56,625 bases of DNA, from contig JAEPRB010000251.1 in NCBI GenBank assembly GCA_016758965.1, positions 1 to 56,625 on the forward strand, in the 5' to 3' direction. The notes under the pieces were generated by a model. That model saw nothing but the letters and a program-made list of their open reading frames with translations, searched no databases and was not told the origin of the DNA. This document shows positions 38,263 through 50,979 of the stretch, in pieces. Position 1 is the stretch's first letter; each line of letters opens with the position of its first letter. This DNA is from Circinella minor (taxonomy: Eukaryota > Mucoromycota > Mucoromycetes > Mucorales > Lichtheimiaceae). The position numbers and the translations under genes are program-made.

Positions 38263-39054
38263 GTAAAATAAATATTAATAAAAATAACAACTATAATAAT
38301 TATAATTATAATGACTTAGGCGGATGAAATGAGTGCATTTGAAATAGAAGACAAACCTGAATATGAAGAAATAGATGATTTAATTGATACATTACAGCGA
38401 CTATCAACTGATAGTAATCGACGTGTAAACAAACAAGATCGTAAAGAACAAAAAAGTGCTTTCCGTGATATTATTAAAAGTGTGCAAGAAGGCACTCGAC
38501 CTAAACAAAAATTAAAGATTGGTGGCAAATCTATGTTATTCCGAGGATGGGGTAAGTGTTTTTACTATTATGCTCTCGTTATTGAATTATAAAAGAAAAA
38601 GAAACTAATCAAAAAGAGAACTGGGGGTCTTGGTCATTTGTCCCCCAACCTAATAAATATGTCAAGCCCGCATCATGATACTTGCAGCATTCCGAAGTTT
38701 TGTTGGAGCAGGCATGGCACAACATCTCCAAGTAAGTAGCAGTTATTTGTATAATGGTCATGAGAAAGCACGATATATATATATATATATATTAGATATA
38801 TATCATTAAAAAAAAGATGACTCACATGTTGTACAAATTATTATTGTTATTACCATTAGGAAAACGAATTATTGGAAAATATATTATCAAGTGGTGTTAA
38901 CAATGGATCAGCTTCTGAAAATACAAGTGACGATGAAGAAGAAGAAGAAGCAGGGGAAGGATTTGAAATGGAAGAAGATATGTCATTATCAAAATCTGCA
39001 GCTAGTAAACGTGAACGTGCTAGAAGGCTAAAAAAATCAAATAAGAAACATTAA
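36903..39054 (+). CDS. IFRD (interferon-related developmental regulator) family protein
   Basis: Seven exons: 36903-37105, 37199-37478, 37678-37925, 38038-38149, 38320-38551, 38688-38731 and 38860-39054 (1314 nt, 437 residues), close to animal IFRD1. The N-terminus is basic then acidic. Helical repeats follow: SLEDEIRRCVDSLGEKRTSTR, MDRLLGRNY, then ALLQLLVRSLRKPGS-EAILAAKGIGL, typical of the ARM-like IFRD domain. The C-terminal domain contains RKEQKSAFRDIIKSVQEG, as in the IFRD C-terminal region, then RGWAFRSFVGAGMAQHLQ. An acidic stretch and a basic tail (SKRERARRLKKSNKKH) end the protein. In animals IFRD proteins affect transcription and bind translationally inactive ribosomes; the fungal role is not established here. 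The family is absent from many Dikarya, supporting an early-diverging host. Confidence 0.85.
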
Positions 39055-40090
39055 AGGAGTTTATTATTATCTTTTAAATAATAAATGATTATATAAACGC
39101 ATTATTTTTTATTATTATCATTCTTCTTTTGTTATCATGTTGTATAACGCATATTGTGAAAGAAATCCTCAAAAAGTCAATATTACAGATTTAAAGCCAT
39201 CGGAATTCAATCCCGTCCGTTCCGAGCAGAAGATTTACGCCATGTTTTTTATTTATTTATTACAACAACAAAAAAAAAAGAACTGAATTTTTTAAAAAGA
39301 AGTTTGGAGTTGGCCTTTGCGCCCAAGTTCTTAGTTTTTTTTTGTTTTATAAGAATGGTTATGTGTAATATATATATGTTTGTGTATGATGAGTGGCGGC
39401 GTCTCGGCATACGACCCGATAACGAAAAATACAAGGTGGGGGAAGGATAGCAATTTATCCTGAAGTCTTATTTGAGCATCACATCGTGTTGGCTTTATGG
39501 TCTTTTTATTTATTTAATCCCCCCAGTCTTTTCCTCAAATAGGGCACCCCCACTCTTTAATAGCCCAAAAAAAAAAGCCAAACTATCGAACAAAAAAGAA
39601 AAAGAATAATGAAATCAAAGTTGATGATGATTTATCGGTTAATCCCGATTACGAAACTTCCGAGAGTTTAAAAAAAAAAGTTAAAGACTAATATATTTCA
39701 CCTCCTTTCCGTGCATGGTTACACTATCGAAAGGGAAAGAGTGAGGGATGCATTTGCCACAGTGTTTTTTATTTTCTTTCTTTTTTTCTTTTCTTCTCTT
39801 ATAATTTATTCAAAACAAATAATGCAGGTGAAAGAGCAACAGCAGCACCTTGATATCATTGTTTAACCCCCAAAATTAATAAATACATTACCATTCAAAA
39901 AAAAAAGAAAAAGACCAACCCCCTTTGTGAATAAAATATATATAATTACCACAGTTTTTTCTTTTATTTTTCTTTTTGATTCCTCTTTCTCATTTTTTTT
40001 TCACTTCTTTAAATCTTTCCATCTATTTTTTATTTTATTTTATTTTTATTTTATTATTATTATTATATATATTACTTATTATTTATTGCC
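39055..40090. other. Intergenic region, no gene seen
   Basis: About 1 kb without coding signal. It has a few GC-richer words (for example ATCCCGTCCG near 39209 and GGCGGCGTCTCGG near 39395) and, from about 39950 to 40070, a long pyrimidine-rich tract leading to the RhoGEF start. I looked for a tRNA in the GC-richer part and found none. Confidence 0.5.
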
Positions 40091-43000
40091 ATGGCACCCA
40101 AGGCACCTAATCCACTTAAGGTATTATTTATAGTCATGACAACTATATAACCAGCACGAGAACACTATATATATATATATACGATTTACAACGAATATTA
40201 AATAAATATACTATTTATATTTATAAGGGATACGAACAAACACTTCGTGAATTAGGATATGAAAATAACTGGAAACTCGTAAAAAACGAATTACCGAAAG
40301 TGCAAGAACATCGTACTCCAAAGAGTGCTACAACAGATGAACAATCAGAACTTTATAGAGCGCTTTTAGATAATACCAAAAGACCTCTGGTAAAATAAAT
40401 ATAAAAATATATTCACATATTTTTTTTCGGTTCATTGTATTATATTGACTACATTTTGGGAGATAATACAAAAAAGGTTAACATTAAAATCTTTTGTATC
40501 TTGCAAAACAATTAGTCTCAAAATGTGGATGTTATTATTCCTGGAGTTCAAGATCGATATCAATGTAAGATGATACAAATACACACACAGACACAGACAC
40601 AGATATATATATATAAGAAGATTAATTAATTATTCGGAGACCTTACTTACTGGCTTATCTTTTACTACTAAATTATATATATATATTTGTACCTATAGTA
40701 AATCAAACTCGTTATAAACAATTTTTGGATGTTCTTGGTGAACCATGTACACCTCAAGCTCCTAGTTTTCTTGATACAGTGGCTGCAAAAACCGAGTCAG
40801 AATGCCTCGCTGAAATCGAAAACATTGAGGTAATATTACTTCTCCTTTTTTTTTTTCATAGCACTTTGATGCCAAATAATTAAAAAAACAGGATTTATCA
40901 CTTATTTGACATATATTGCTGCATACAACAATTGTGGAAGCAACATGAACTAATAAACAACTTTTCTTTCTATATATATATATATATATATTGTATGTAA
41001 CACACACAACAACATAAACCACCATGACTTCATACTCTATAGTATTCAGTAGATGAAGAGAAAAGAAATGATCACATTCTTGAGCTTATTCACACCGAAT
41101 CAACTTATGTCAGACTTTTACAAGCAATAATTGAATTAATTGCACGACCTTTAAATCCAGAAACACTCCAATATAATGGGGAACAACCTATTATTAATCG
41201 TTTTAAACATAAAAAATTGTTTTCAAATATGGAAGAGATTCTGGAAAATAGCCAACGTTTCATGTTTGATCTTGAAAAGTGTATTCCTGGAAAAAGTGCC
41301 GCACAACAAGAAGGCGTGTGCTTTGGCGAAGTTTGTGCGAGTCATGTAAGTCGATATTACTGTTTTGCTTCCGTTGGGTGTAACTAATCCCCTTTCACCT
41401 CCCCCCAAAAAAAAAGAAAACCCTTCCCTCTGTCTCTATCCTCTCTCCCCCAACTTTTTTCGCACACGCCAAATCTTGTACTACATAGAAACTTCATTAC
41501 AACTTATTTTACTTCTCCCTAACTTATTTACTAATGCATAACTTTTCTTACTTCTTTTTTTTATTTATATAATATTATATTTATATATTTAGGTGGCTAA
41601 CTTTGAATGTTATCGATATTATGTTTTAAATCGTACACTTGCTGATAACGTTCATGCTACTGCTTACAAGGAAAACAATGCTTATAAACGATTTTTGGAT
41701 GTCTGCTATAGAAATCAACGTTTTGCTCAAAAAGAAATGGGTGAACTTTTAGGTGAACCCGTTCAACGTATTGGTCGATATACAATGATGCTTAAAGGTA
41801 TGTAACACCAAAATTAATACTCTTTTTCTTTCTCCAACCCCTTATTTACTTTTGTGGCTAACTTATTAACCTGACAACATTTTTTTTTTTTATCTTTTTT
41901 TTTATTTTATTTTTAGGTATTTTAAAGTATACATCACCAAATCATCGTGATTATAATCCATTGGTTCGTGCATACATCAAAGCATGTGGTATTGCAAGCA
42001 TGGCTGACGATGATCCCACTAAACTAGCGACCACATGTCATACAATTCAACGCTCTGTCAAAAACTCTCCTGTAAGTAATAAACAATCACCTTAATGGCT
42101 TTTTGTTTTGTTTTGTTTTGTTTGTGATATATGTAAACTAAAAAAAAATACTCATTTTTTTTATAGTGTAATCTTACAAATCAAAACCGTTCGTTTATTG
42201 CTCATGTGGATGTAGACGAAATTCATCGTGTGAAAGGAAAAGCAAAACGTCCTGTTACCATGTTCTTATTTGCTGATAAATTAATGATTGCTGAAAGACC
42301 CAATTATACTTGTAAAGGAATTGATCTTTGTGGTGACAATGGTAAAATCCAAGAAAGTAACGGGCCCATTATGTGGAACCATTTAAAAAGGGACCCAATG
42401 TTAAAGTTCAAGGGATGGATCGACATTGAGCAAGTTCAAATTTTTGAAGGCGCGCCAGGTAAATCCTAACCTTTCTACTTTTATCTCTTTAAAAAAGAAA
42501 TATATACTAATTGAAATATAACTTATGTTATATCTAGGTTCGCCCAATTCATTTACATTATTTGCTGCCGATACTCAAAAACAAGAATCTGGACATCATC
42601 GTCGTGACCCGGCCCCCACCACCGAATCTCATGAAGATTATTTTCGTCGAGGTCTACGACTATTTACTGGTGTTCCACGTGATGATGACGATGACTATGA
42701 TGAACAAGAAAATAATGCTTTAACACGTATTGTTAATTTTGTTAGAGAATTTCATAAAGCTCAAGCACTTGTAAAACGTTATGGTAAGCAAAATAAATAT
42801 ATTCTTTTTTTTTCTATGTATCGTTCTTCATACATACCGTCATTCAGTTGATAGTTATTGACACATCAAATATCAATATATATATTCTTTTTCTATTCCC
42901 CACCTCGATCCCTTAAAAATAATAACAATGATAATTTTAATTTCATACATCTTCAGAGGAAAATGATAGGGCGTATCAACGACTATGGTGTGAATCTAAT

Positions 43001-45096
43001 GTGTACAGTAATATTTATGATACTTCAAGTTACACTCGTGCAAGCTATAAACATAACATTGCTGTTGTGTACTTGGAAGAAGGCAAGTCTGTTAACCTGA
43101 GACCGTTATTCCGTAATACTACTGCGCCATGGATAGTGGCGTTGGTACAAGCGTCGGCTCGGGATGGTTTCCGATATTACATTTTGTCTAAAACCCCATT
43201 ACATCCGATGCGTGATATTTTGGATAGTATTCCACTTGCACCAAAACAAGTTAACGTGAATGGAAAAGCCAATCATTCATTCGAATGTGCTTTTTGGAAT
43301 AATGGTAAATTAAAAAAAAAAAAGTTGTTTTATTTTTAAACTCTATTATTTCAATAATATTGATCTAACTTATCTTCACTCTCTCAGTATTTTTATGTGA
43401 GCGTCATTTGAGAGCATCTGATGGTTATATTCAAACTCATCGTGAAGAATTGGATGTGAGACCAAGAAGCCGGTCCCGTTCAAGATCACTCACACGATCT
43501 GCAAGTATTCCTACTCTACCAGGTTGGCTTGGTGGTAATAATAGTCAACGGTCGCGATCCATGTCGCCATCACGAGGTGCCGTCAAACCTGCATCATCAC
43601 GTTCGTCCCCAATCAATGGTAGTAATGGTAGTGGAAAGTTATCATTCGGTCGAAAATCATCTCGTTCTCGTTCAAGTAGTATGACATCAACCAATTCATC
43701 TGGTACATTGGCAAGAAGTTTAACAAGATCTACTTCATCTTCTACTTCTGTTGGTAGTGGATTTGATCCACATCAGCGACCATACCAATCAAAAGATAAT
43801 AACAATAAAATGACCCAACGCAAGACGTTACCTCCTTCTTTATGTTTACCTTCCGAACCTATTTTTCCACGATCTATGGTCTCTAGCCCACAAGAAGATA
43901 TTGATATGGCATCGGTAAAGATATTAATTCTTTTATTATTATTATTCTTGGCTTTGTAAAGATATATGTGTATATTCTAACGAGCAATATTTGTTTTTGT
44001 ATATATTAGAATAAGTATTCGGATTCACGACCTTCTAGCCGAAGCAGCACGCGATCATCCACATCTGGTTTTCCATCGCTACCGAATGGTCCATTCTCGC
44101 TGGCGAGTCATAGCACAAGAAGCTCTTTAAGTTTAGACGATTTAGAAATGACAAAGGTACAAAAACAATTACAATTACAATTTTTTTTATCTTTTTTTTT
44201 TTTTTTTTTTTTTTTTGCTTAAGAACCTATTACTTACTTTTATAAATAATTTTTTCATGTTAGCATTCTCCATCACCTCCACCTCAAAGAATATTTAATC
44301 CAAGCGATGAAGTAACTGGTAAAATCCAACAATCCTGGGGTTCAACTATTTCTTCGACAACTACAGCAACAGCTAAAAAACCTTTCTCTCGACCTATTCC
44401 GTTTAATCCACGGGAAGATATAGTATCTACTGTTGGTAATCACGACAATAATGAATCATCATCTACAAATCGTAGCACTCTTGATGTGATGGAAAAGTGC
44501 CGCATGTTAACGGAGCAAATGAATAATTTGTCCAACTCGGTTCATTCGGTAAGAACAATTTCAAAAAAGGATTTTTTTCTAAACCAAGTTCAATTTTTCG
44601 GCTTTTACTCCCAAAAAAGATGTAAAGATTAATCAAATGTATTTTTTCTATATATAAAAATCAAATATTACTATTACAGAAAGCGGCTCAAGACCCCGGT
44701 TACGATATCCGTGTAAGTATAAATTAAAATATAACAATGAGGCCAACCTTACAAACTACATGTTTCATTTCTGATAATAATTGGCTTATTAATAATGGGT
44801 AATTTTTTTTATTTTATTTTATACATACGTAGCGAGTGAATAATGAATTTGAAGAAATCAGAATGTCATTAAGCCATATTAATCACTATCGCAACGAACG
44901 TCGTGCTTCAACACAACAACAAGCACCTAATAATTCATCAACATCCTCATCATCGCCACCCTTTGTTGCTTTTGACACAGAAAGTTTTTTAGCTCGTAAG
45001 ATTAAGCAAGTTCAAGCAGAGCGTGATTATTTGGATCGTTCAACCAATAATTTTAAGAATCGTTTACTTGCAGAGTTTGGTCGTCAACAACTGTAA
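40091..45096 (+). CDS. Rho-family guanine nucleotide exchange factor (DH-PH) with Ser/Arg-rich tail
   Basis: Fifteen exons: 40091-40120, 40228-40389, 40516-40564, 40699-40829, 41043-41345, 41593-41797, 41917-42071, 42167-42458, 42538-42783, 42957-43304, 43388-43914, 44010-44156, 44264-44548, 44680-44712 and 44833-45096 (3177 nt, 1058 residues). The DH domain begins near residue 127 with the HILELIHTESTYVRLLQ helix and contains the conserved GEPVQRIGRYTMMLKGI helix. A PH-like domain follows (about 350-475; VTMFLFADKLMIAE, then FKGWIDIEQV). Residues about 655-800 are rich in Arg-Ser repeats and Pro, likely phosphorylated. The C-terminus has short helices (DVMEKCRMLTEQMNNL). Such proteins load GTP on Cdc42/Rho to control polarity and wall growth. 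I cannot match it to a named subfamily. Confidence 0.88.
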
Positions 45097-45657
45097 TCAA
45101 ATTTCCTCCTTTATATATATATTTATTTTTTTATTTTGCAATCATTTTCACATTTCATTACACACACACACGCACTTTTTCCCTAATCTTTTTTTTCCAC
45201 GCACACACAAAATTTTATTTATTTATCTCATATGCCAACCATTTAAAACAAATTATATTATAACATTCACATAACCCCCCCAAAAAAAAAAACACTTTTT
45301 TCTCCATCACCTCACTTTTATGTTGTAGATACACACACAGTAGTCATTCATTTATATATTCCTTTTTGTACAAAGTTTTTTTTTCTCCTTCTTATTCTAT
45401 CCTCCCCTTCCTCTTTGTTAGTTTTTTTCTTCTTCACTAGTTCCATATTCCACTCAAAAATCTGTACAAATCTTTTGTGTTTCTTTTTATCCCTCTCTTC
45501 TTTTTTTCTTTTCTATTTTATATATGCAGTTCTTTCCCTCTCACCTTTTTCTTTTTATTATCATTATTGTATGAATTCATCAAAAACAAAAAACACATAA
45601 TCTCAACAACAAAAAAAAAAAATCATCATTATTATTATATATATGTTTTGTAAATCA
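45097..45657. other. Convergent intergenic region
   Basis: The 561 bp between two convergent stop codons are very rich in T and C with ACAC runs. No coding signal is seen; it should hold both 3' ends. Confidence 0.6.
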
Positions 45658-46991
45658 TTATTTTTTATTAAATAAACCATTTAGCCATGAGCTTACAGGA
45701 TCTTTTTTGACTGGTCGTTGTTGTTGTTGTTGTTCTATAGCAGAAGTAACAGCACTTAATACTGTAGCTCCTTCATTTTTTTCTTGAGAAACTTGTTCAT
45801 TTAATCTTTGAACATTCATTTCATATTGTTCTTGACCAATTAAATCATGAGATTCTGTAGCATATAAAACAGCTTGTTTATAATGTGTCAATGCCTTGTC
45901 AAAATCACCTTTCAACTATATAATTTGACATATATGTTAATTGACTTTTTTCTCTTCCTATGATAATAAACACACATGTCCCATACATCACATGTTTCAA
46001 TCCATTATATATATATATTCTCTAGATCTTTTTTTTTTTTTACCTCTAACAAACGACCTAAATTATTAAATACAACACCACCACATTCGCGACAATCTTG
46101 ATCATCCTTTTGACTTGAAGATTCAAGAGATGCTTGAGCCCAACCAAGTGCTTCATCCATTTTTCCCATACCATACATAACTTCACATAATTGATTTTGT
46201 ACAATTCCCTTAAGACATATCCAATCTTGAGGCATTGCTTTTAATGCTTGTAATAATAAAGGTAATGCCAATTGAAATTGTCGTTGAGTTGCATATAAAC
46301 TTGCCAAAGAGCATAATGTTTTTATCCTCAATTCATCATCATCCTTATTATTTCCTCCTTTTCCTTCTTGTAATTGTTGAAATGCCCAAGTCAAAAATTG
46401 TTCTGCTTGTTCTTGATCCCCAATACGCATATAAAGATCACCCAATTTTTTTGCAACAAAAAGTGTAGGTTCTAATTTCCAAATACGTGTATATTCCGAA
46501 ATAGCTTCTAAAACATGACCTGCCCGGTTTTCATTATCTGCCAATCGTAAACGTAATTTTTTAATAATGTCAGACGATTCAGAAAGTTGTTGGTTTTCTT
46601 GTAATGTAGTATTAATGACTTGTCGAATATAATTGGCAGCCAAAGCATAATCGGGTGAAATATGTTCACGTACGTGAGCCCCGTGTAATAAATTACGAGC
46701 ACGATAAGATAATTCTTCAGGGGTAGATTCAAGATAATGTTCAATATATAAATGGTACGATTGCCATGCAATAGCTGTTGCAAGGAATATAGAAACTGCT
46801 GTAATACCCGTATATTTTAAAGTGACTTTAAGTTGTTTACCAACAACTTGGAATGCAGCGACGGTAGGATTACTGGACATGGAAGGTTTAGGTGGTAACT
46901 GTTGTTCTTGTTGAAGCCATCGCTTTTGTAATTGTTGTCGTTGAAATCGTATAGGAGTACGTCGAAAGCAGAACCGTGGTAAACTATTCAT
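45658..46991 (-). CDS. Mitochondrial inner-membrane TPR protein (Mgr3/TTC19-like)
   Basis: Two exons, 46991-46044 and 45915-45658 (401 residues). The N-terminus (MNSLPRFCFRRTPIRFQ...) is Arg-rich without acids, fitting a mitochondrial presequence. A single hydrophobic helix lies near residues 57-78, followed by YLESTPEELSYRARNLLHGA. Four or five TPR-like helix pairs follow, for example HVLEAISEYTRIWKLEP, DQEQAEQFLTWAFQQL, RQFQLALPLLLQALKAMP, KMDEALGWAQASLE and, after the intron, DFDKALTHYKQAVLYA. Yeast Mgr3 has this layout and brings substrates to the i-AAA protease; animal TTC19 acts in complex III maintenance. I cannot separate the two. An in-frame Met 38 codons upstream is disfavoured because it would bury the presequence. 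The splice between exons falls within a TPR and keeps the frame. Confidence 0.8.
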
Positions 46992-48117
46992 GGTTATATA
47001 TATATATATATATGTTATGCTCAAAAGAAACAACAAGGTTGTTTGTTTTTTTTTCTTGATGATTGATATTTTAGCTGAGAACGAATCGGGAAACTTTGAC
47101 AACAATTCATGATACAGTTACAAAAGAAAAGAAAAATGGTACCTGAATAAAACTAGATTGCTGTATAACAAAAAGAAAACTGTAGAATTTCTTTTACTGG
47201 AAGTCACAATAATATTTAAGTTATAAAGCAAATGTGGTTGCGTACATTGGTGGGAAAATTTATTGTTAATACATATACAGGACAACAGCCGTACCAAGAA
47301 AAGTTAAGAGCAGCTGATTCATTTCATGTAGTTATATTGGCCTAGTTTTACGTATTATTATTATTATTAATTTGTGTGCTAGTTCACGGCTACAAAAATC
47401 GAGTCGATTGATAGTAGCTATACAACAGATAATATTACACCTGACTATTGAACTTAATATAAGAGAAGAGCATAAACAAATTGTAAGTGTCCATTTAACC
47501 ACTAGCGGTACTATTATTGATGTCTAACTACGCAAGTTACACTATTATAGATTTTTTTTACCAATATATTGCATTGTACTAAAAAAAAAAAGGTGAGAAA
47601 GCTGATTAAAATATGGGATAATGACGAAAAACTGGAAAAATAAAAAGAACAAGCAAATGATTTATAAAAAGACTAACTATATATTTTGAAAACAGTATAT
47701 ACTCTTCGTTAACTTGCTTGATCACGAGTTTTATTTTTGGTACGTACGTAATAGTGTACGTACATAACATTTATATTTACTTGGTATTATTACTCTTATT
47801 TATTAAAAGAATGCATCATTAATTATCATAGAAGAATAAGAAAAAGACAACCATGAATAGAAATAAATTATTACGTATATATAAGTGACTTATATAGTGA
47901 TTTTATTGATTCCAAGAAAATGTGTTTCTTTGTTCTGGCAAATTCTACTTGAGAAGCCTTTATTCCGCAAATTAGATTTTTCTTTAAATAAAAAGCTGCG
48001 CAGGAATATTTTATTTTATTACTCCTTCGTTATTGTTTCACGTTTATAATTACTTCTTTTTTTATTATTTTGGTTATTCATTCTTCATCAACAAATAACA
48101 ACAGCAACTTTATAAAA
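46992..48117. other. Divergent intergenic region, probably holding an unplaced first exon
   Basis: No complete gene is seen. TACGTACGTA clusters occur at 47740-47765. Because the downstream FYVE-SAP-RING gene has no in-frame ATG in its first visible exon, its start should lie here. A candidate is the ATG at 47853 (context CAACCATGA) with a donor after 47874, but the matching acceptor is uncertain. Confidence 0.4.
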
Positions 48118-48121
48118 AAAG

Positions 48122-49712
48122 AACAAAAATACGAAACCCGTCATATTGGATTCACGAAGGAAAGAAAAACACGGACCTGGAGGAGTCTTCTCCATTCCAA
48201 AACTAAAGCCTTTACAAAATGTAAAGCATTGTATAGAATGTGGTTCTCCTTTTAATCTTTTTCGACCAAAATATCATTGTTTGTCATGTGGTAATAAAAT
48301 GAGGCATTAAATAGTTATTTACTTTTGCTTGACTACTTTTTTTTTATTTATATTAAAATTACTTTTATATACTATTACTTCATTATTATCATTATATTAG
48401 GGAGCGTAGTATGTGGTCCTTGTTCTAGTAATCGCAGACCTCTTCCAAAATTTGGCTATACCAAGTAAGTCCTTTTTTTTTTTTGTCTTCTTTTGCATTC
48501 GACTTTTTTTCACTAGAAAGTAATAATAGAAAGAAATAAAATAAAATAAACATATATTATTTTTATATAGTCCTGTAAGATGTTGTAATGCTTGTGATAC
48601 CTTGATTCAAATGCAACAAATGAACTCGGCTCATTTGCACTCCATGCCTTTGAAGCAACTCAAGAGATATATTAGTGCTTATGATTTACCGGCAAAAGGT
48701 GCTATTGAGAAAGATGATCTTGTAAAAATAATAATCAACACTCGACCCATTTCCAATGCAAGTGAAGTTTATTATCGTACTCATCGCGCATCGCTTCCTC
48801 CAATGCAAGAAAGACAGCAACAACAGCAGACTCAGCAACAGCCCGAAGAGGAAACTTCGTCTTCGTCATCATTTTCTAATTTTATCAATGATATTTTTGG
48901 AAGTTCAGGTCATACCAATAATAATAGTAATAATCAAAGGAGACAAGAAGAACAGTCGAGGCGTCAACAACGTCAAAGACAGCAACAGCAACAACAGCAG
49001 CAACAACAGCAACAACAACGTCAACAGCAACAAGAATATTTCAGACAACAACAGCAACAGCAGCAAGAATCATATAGACAACAATATGTCAGACAACAAC
49101 AACAAATGGAAGAGCAAAGAAGACAACAAGAAGCATTGGCTAGACAACAACAACAACAACAACAATATAAACCATCTCCACCTTCTGTTCGTAAAGATGA
49201 TATGCTTTCATTGGATGATATGATTCGATCCAAAATTGATCCTAGTTCATTATCTGTACGCACACTTAAATCGATTTTGAAAGCTAATTTCGTTGAACAA
49301 TCGCATGTATTGGAAAAGTCTGATTTAGTTTCCCGTGTAGAACGATTGGCAACTCAACGCAAAAAGGAATTAGCAGATAAAGAAGGAGGAAATACAACTA
49401 CTTCAGATGATTCTTTATGTCGTATCTGTTTGGATGCTGAACAAAATTGTGTTTTTCTGGATTGTGGTCATATGGTGGCTTGTATGGATTGTGCTAAACA
49501 GGTATTAAAAAGAAGAGAGAGAAAGAGAGAGTGGTGTCTGTGTGTGGAAAAGCAAAAAGTATTGGTAATTTCTTTATAAAGGAGAAAGATATAAAAAGAA
49601 CAAAACGTTTTAATAATGTTCTGTTTTTTATTTTTAGCTCCTATCATCCAAGAATGAATGTCCTATCTGTCGTGAGGCAATTCTAAAACTTGTGCATGTA
49701 TTCCGCTCATGA
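48122..49712 (+). CDS. FYVE-SAP-RING E3 ubiquitin ligase, RNF34/RFFL (CARP)-like; 5' end not placed
   Basis: Visible exons: up to 48290, 48401-48464, 48571-49501 and 49638-49712. The first two introns cut the FYVE-like zinc domain: HCIECGSPF, then KYHCLSCGS, VVCGPC and VRCCNAC. Next comes a SAP-like helix pair (MPLKQLKRYISAYDLPAKGAIEKDDLVKII), a long Gln-rich region, a second SAP-like segment (LSVRTLKSILKANFVE) and a C-terminal C3HC4 RING (CRICLD, DCGHMVAC, CPIC) split by the last intron. Order and spacing match animal RNF34 and rififylin, E3 ligases that act at endomembranes and on cell-death regulators. The conserved Gln run is a fungal addition. The first exon is open from about 48116 but has no ATG, so the coordinate given is only where the frame is open. 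Confidence 0.8.
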
Positions 49713-50174
49713 ATGGATAATTGAATGAATAGATTTATTATTTTTTGGGGGAAAGAACAAACAAGGAGTAATACGCATGAAAAAAAAATTTATCATATTA
49801 TATAAACACATATCATCTACTCTACTTAAAAAGGAAGTTGTTGTTTTCTTTCTGTTCTAATATAAAAACTTCAGGAGAAAAGAAAAGGATGGAAGGGGAT
49901 CAGAAAAAAAAAGAAAACAAAAGAAAACAAAACAAAAAACTTCTTACGTATTGTTTGGTTAAATCTATAAGCATGAACAAGATGTATATTATAGAGGCGA
50001 AGAGAAGGGGAGAAAAGGCTCAACTCAGCAACAAATTACCCACCAAATCAACCATCGTAAATATATATTTATATACCTACTTTTCTTTATTACTCATACA
50101 TCCTCGTTTTCTCTTTTATTTTAAAATAATATTAATAAAAAATATAAAAAATATAAACTAAACTTTGCATCACC
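49713..50174. other. Intergenic region, no gene seen
   Basis: The 3' flank of the RING gene. An open frame at 49838-50161 is Lys/Asn/Ile-rich and lacks any domain; I regard it as noncoding. Confidence 0.5.
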
Positions 50175-50718
50175 ATGACAACAAGCTTAGCAATCACTTT
50201 ATTTCTTCTTTCAAGAGTTATAGCACAATGTATTTTTATCGAGTGGTATTCAAGTAGCCACTTATGATTTTAATATCACATCCTCTTGTGATCATGGTCG
50301 TGGTGTTTAATAAGTTTGTGTTCAAATGCTTTCAATTACATCTTGTTAGGTGATTGATCCAGAATCGAAGTCAACATTTATTTAAGTCTTACTATGGTGT
50401 CAATGTATCCACAGTAATTATTACAGAACATACAGATATATCTAAAAAAGTACCCACCGTCTGTTACATATAAAAATCAATGGAAAGTTCTTTTGGTAAC
50501 ATTCATATAATTTTCTTATAGCCGAAACGTGTCAGCTCTGAGTAATTATGGATTTGTATTTGAATCCATAGAAATAAGAAAAAAAAAACATCACTATTCT
50601 TATTACTATGGGCTCATATACTTCATCTGTATTTCCAAATACTCTAACAAATTATTTTCTTCATCATTATCAACTAGTAATTCTTTATTGTCATTATCAA
50701 TTTCGAATAGTGTATCCT
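50175..50718 (+). pseudogene. Possible decayed gene for a small secreted protein
   Basis: The ATG at 50175 opens MTTSLAITLFLLSRVIAQC, a good signal peptide with a cleavage-like AQC. After a few codons it stops. In a neighbouring frame VATYDFNITSSCDHGRGV can be read with in-frame stops after it, and later fragments (SYYGVNVSTVIITEHTDI) appear in another frame. Intact function is unlikely. I cannot name a family, and chance signal-like ORFs do occur in T-rich DNA. Confidence 0.3.
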
Positions 50719-50979
50719 AGCAGCGACAAATACGAACTGATTGCGGTGTTGTTTTCAAACTTGTCGGGTTGATACTATAAATAATTATTTATCTATTTTA
50801 TTTTCTATATTCTTCTTGTTATAATATTATATCTTATGTCATAATCTACGTGGTTAGTTTAAATTTTTTTTTTAGCGTACTTTTTTATTTATTTTATATA
50901 TAATAAAACTCCCTTGATCCCTTTTTCCCTGGTTTCTTTTTTAACTCAAACAGACCAAAAGAAGAAGAAAAAAATAAAC

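Noticed and set aside
39180..39430. Possible tRNA or small RNA in a GC-richer spot
   Set aside because: I found no acceptor-stem pairing or T-loop sequence (GGTTCGAATCC type) here, and no tRNA elsewhere in the window.
41223..41408. Minus-strand frame opposite the RhoGEF DH exon
   Set aside because: It is antisense to a well-supported exon and has no domain of its own.
49021..49263. Cys-rich minus-strand frame of 80 codons
   Set aside because: It is the antisense reading of CAA/CAG glutamine repeats in the RING gene; the Cys runs are an artefact.
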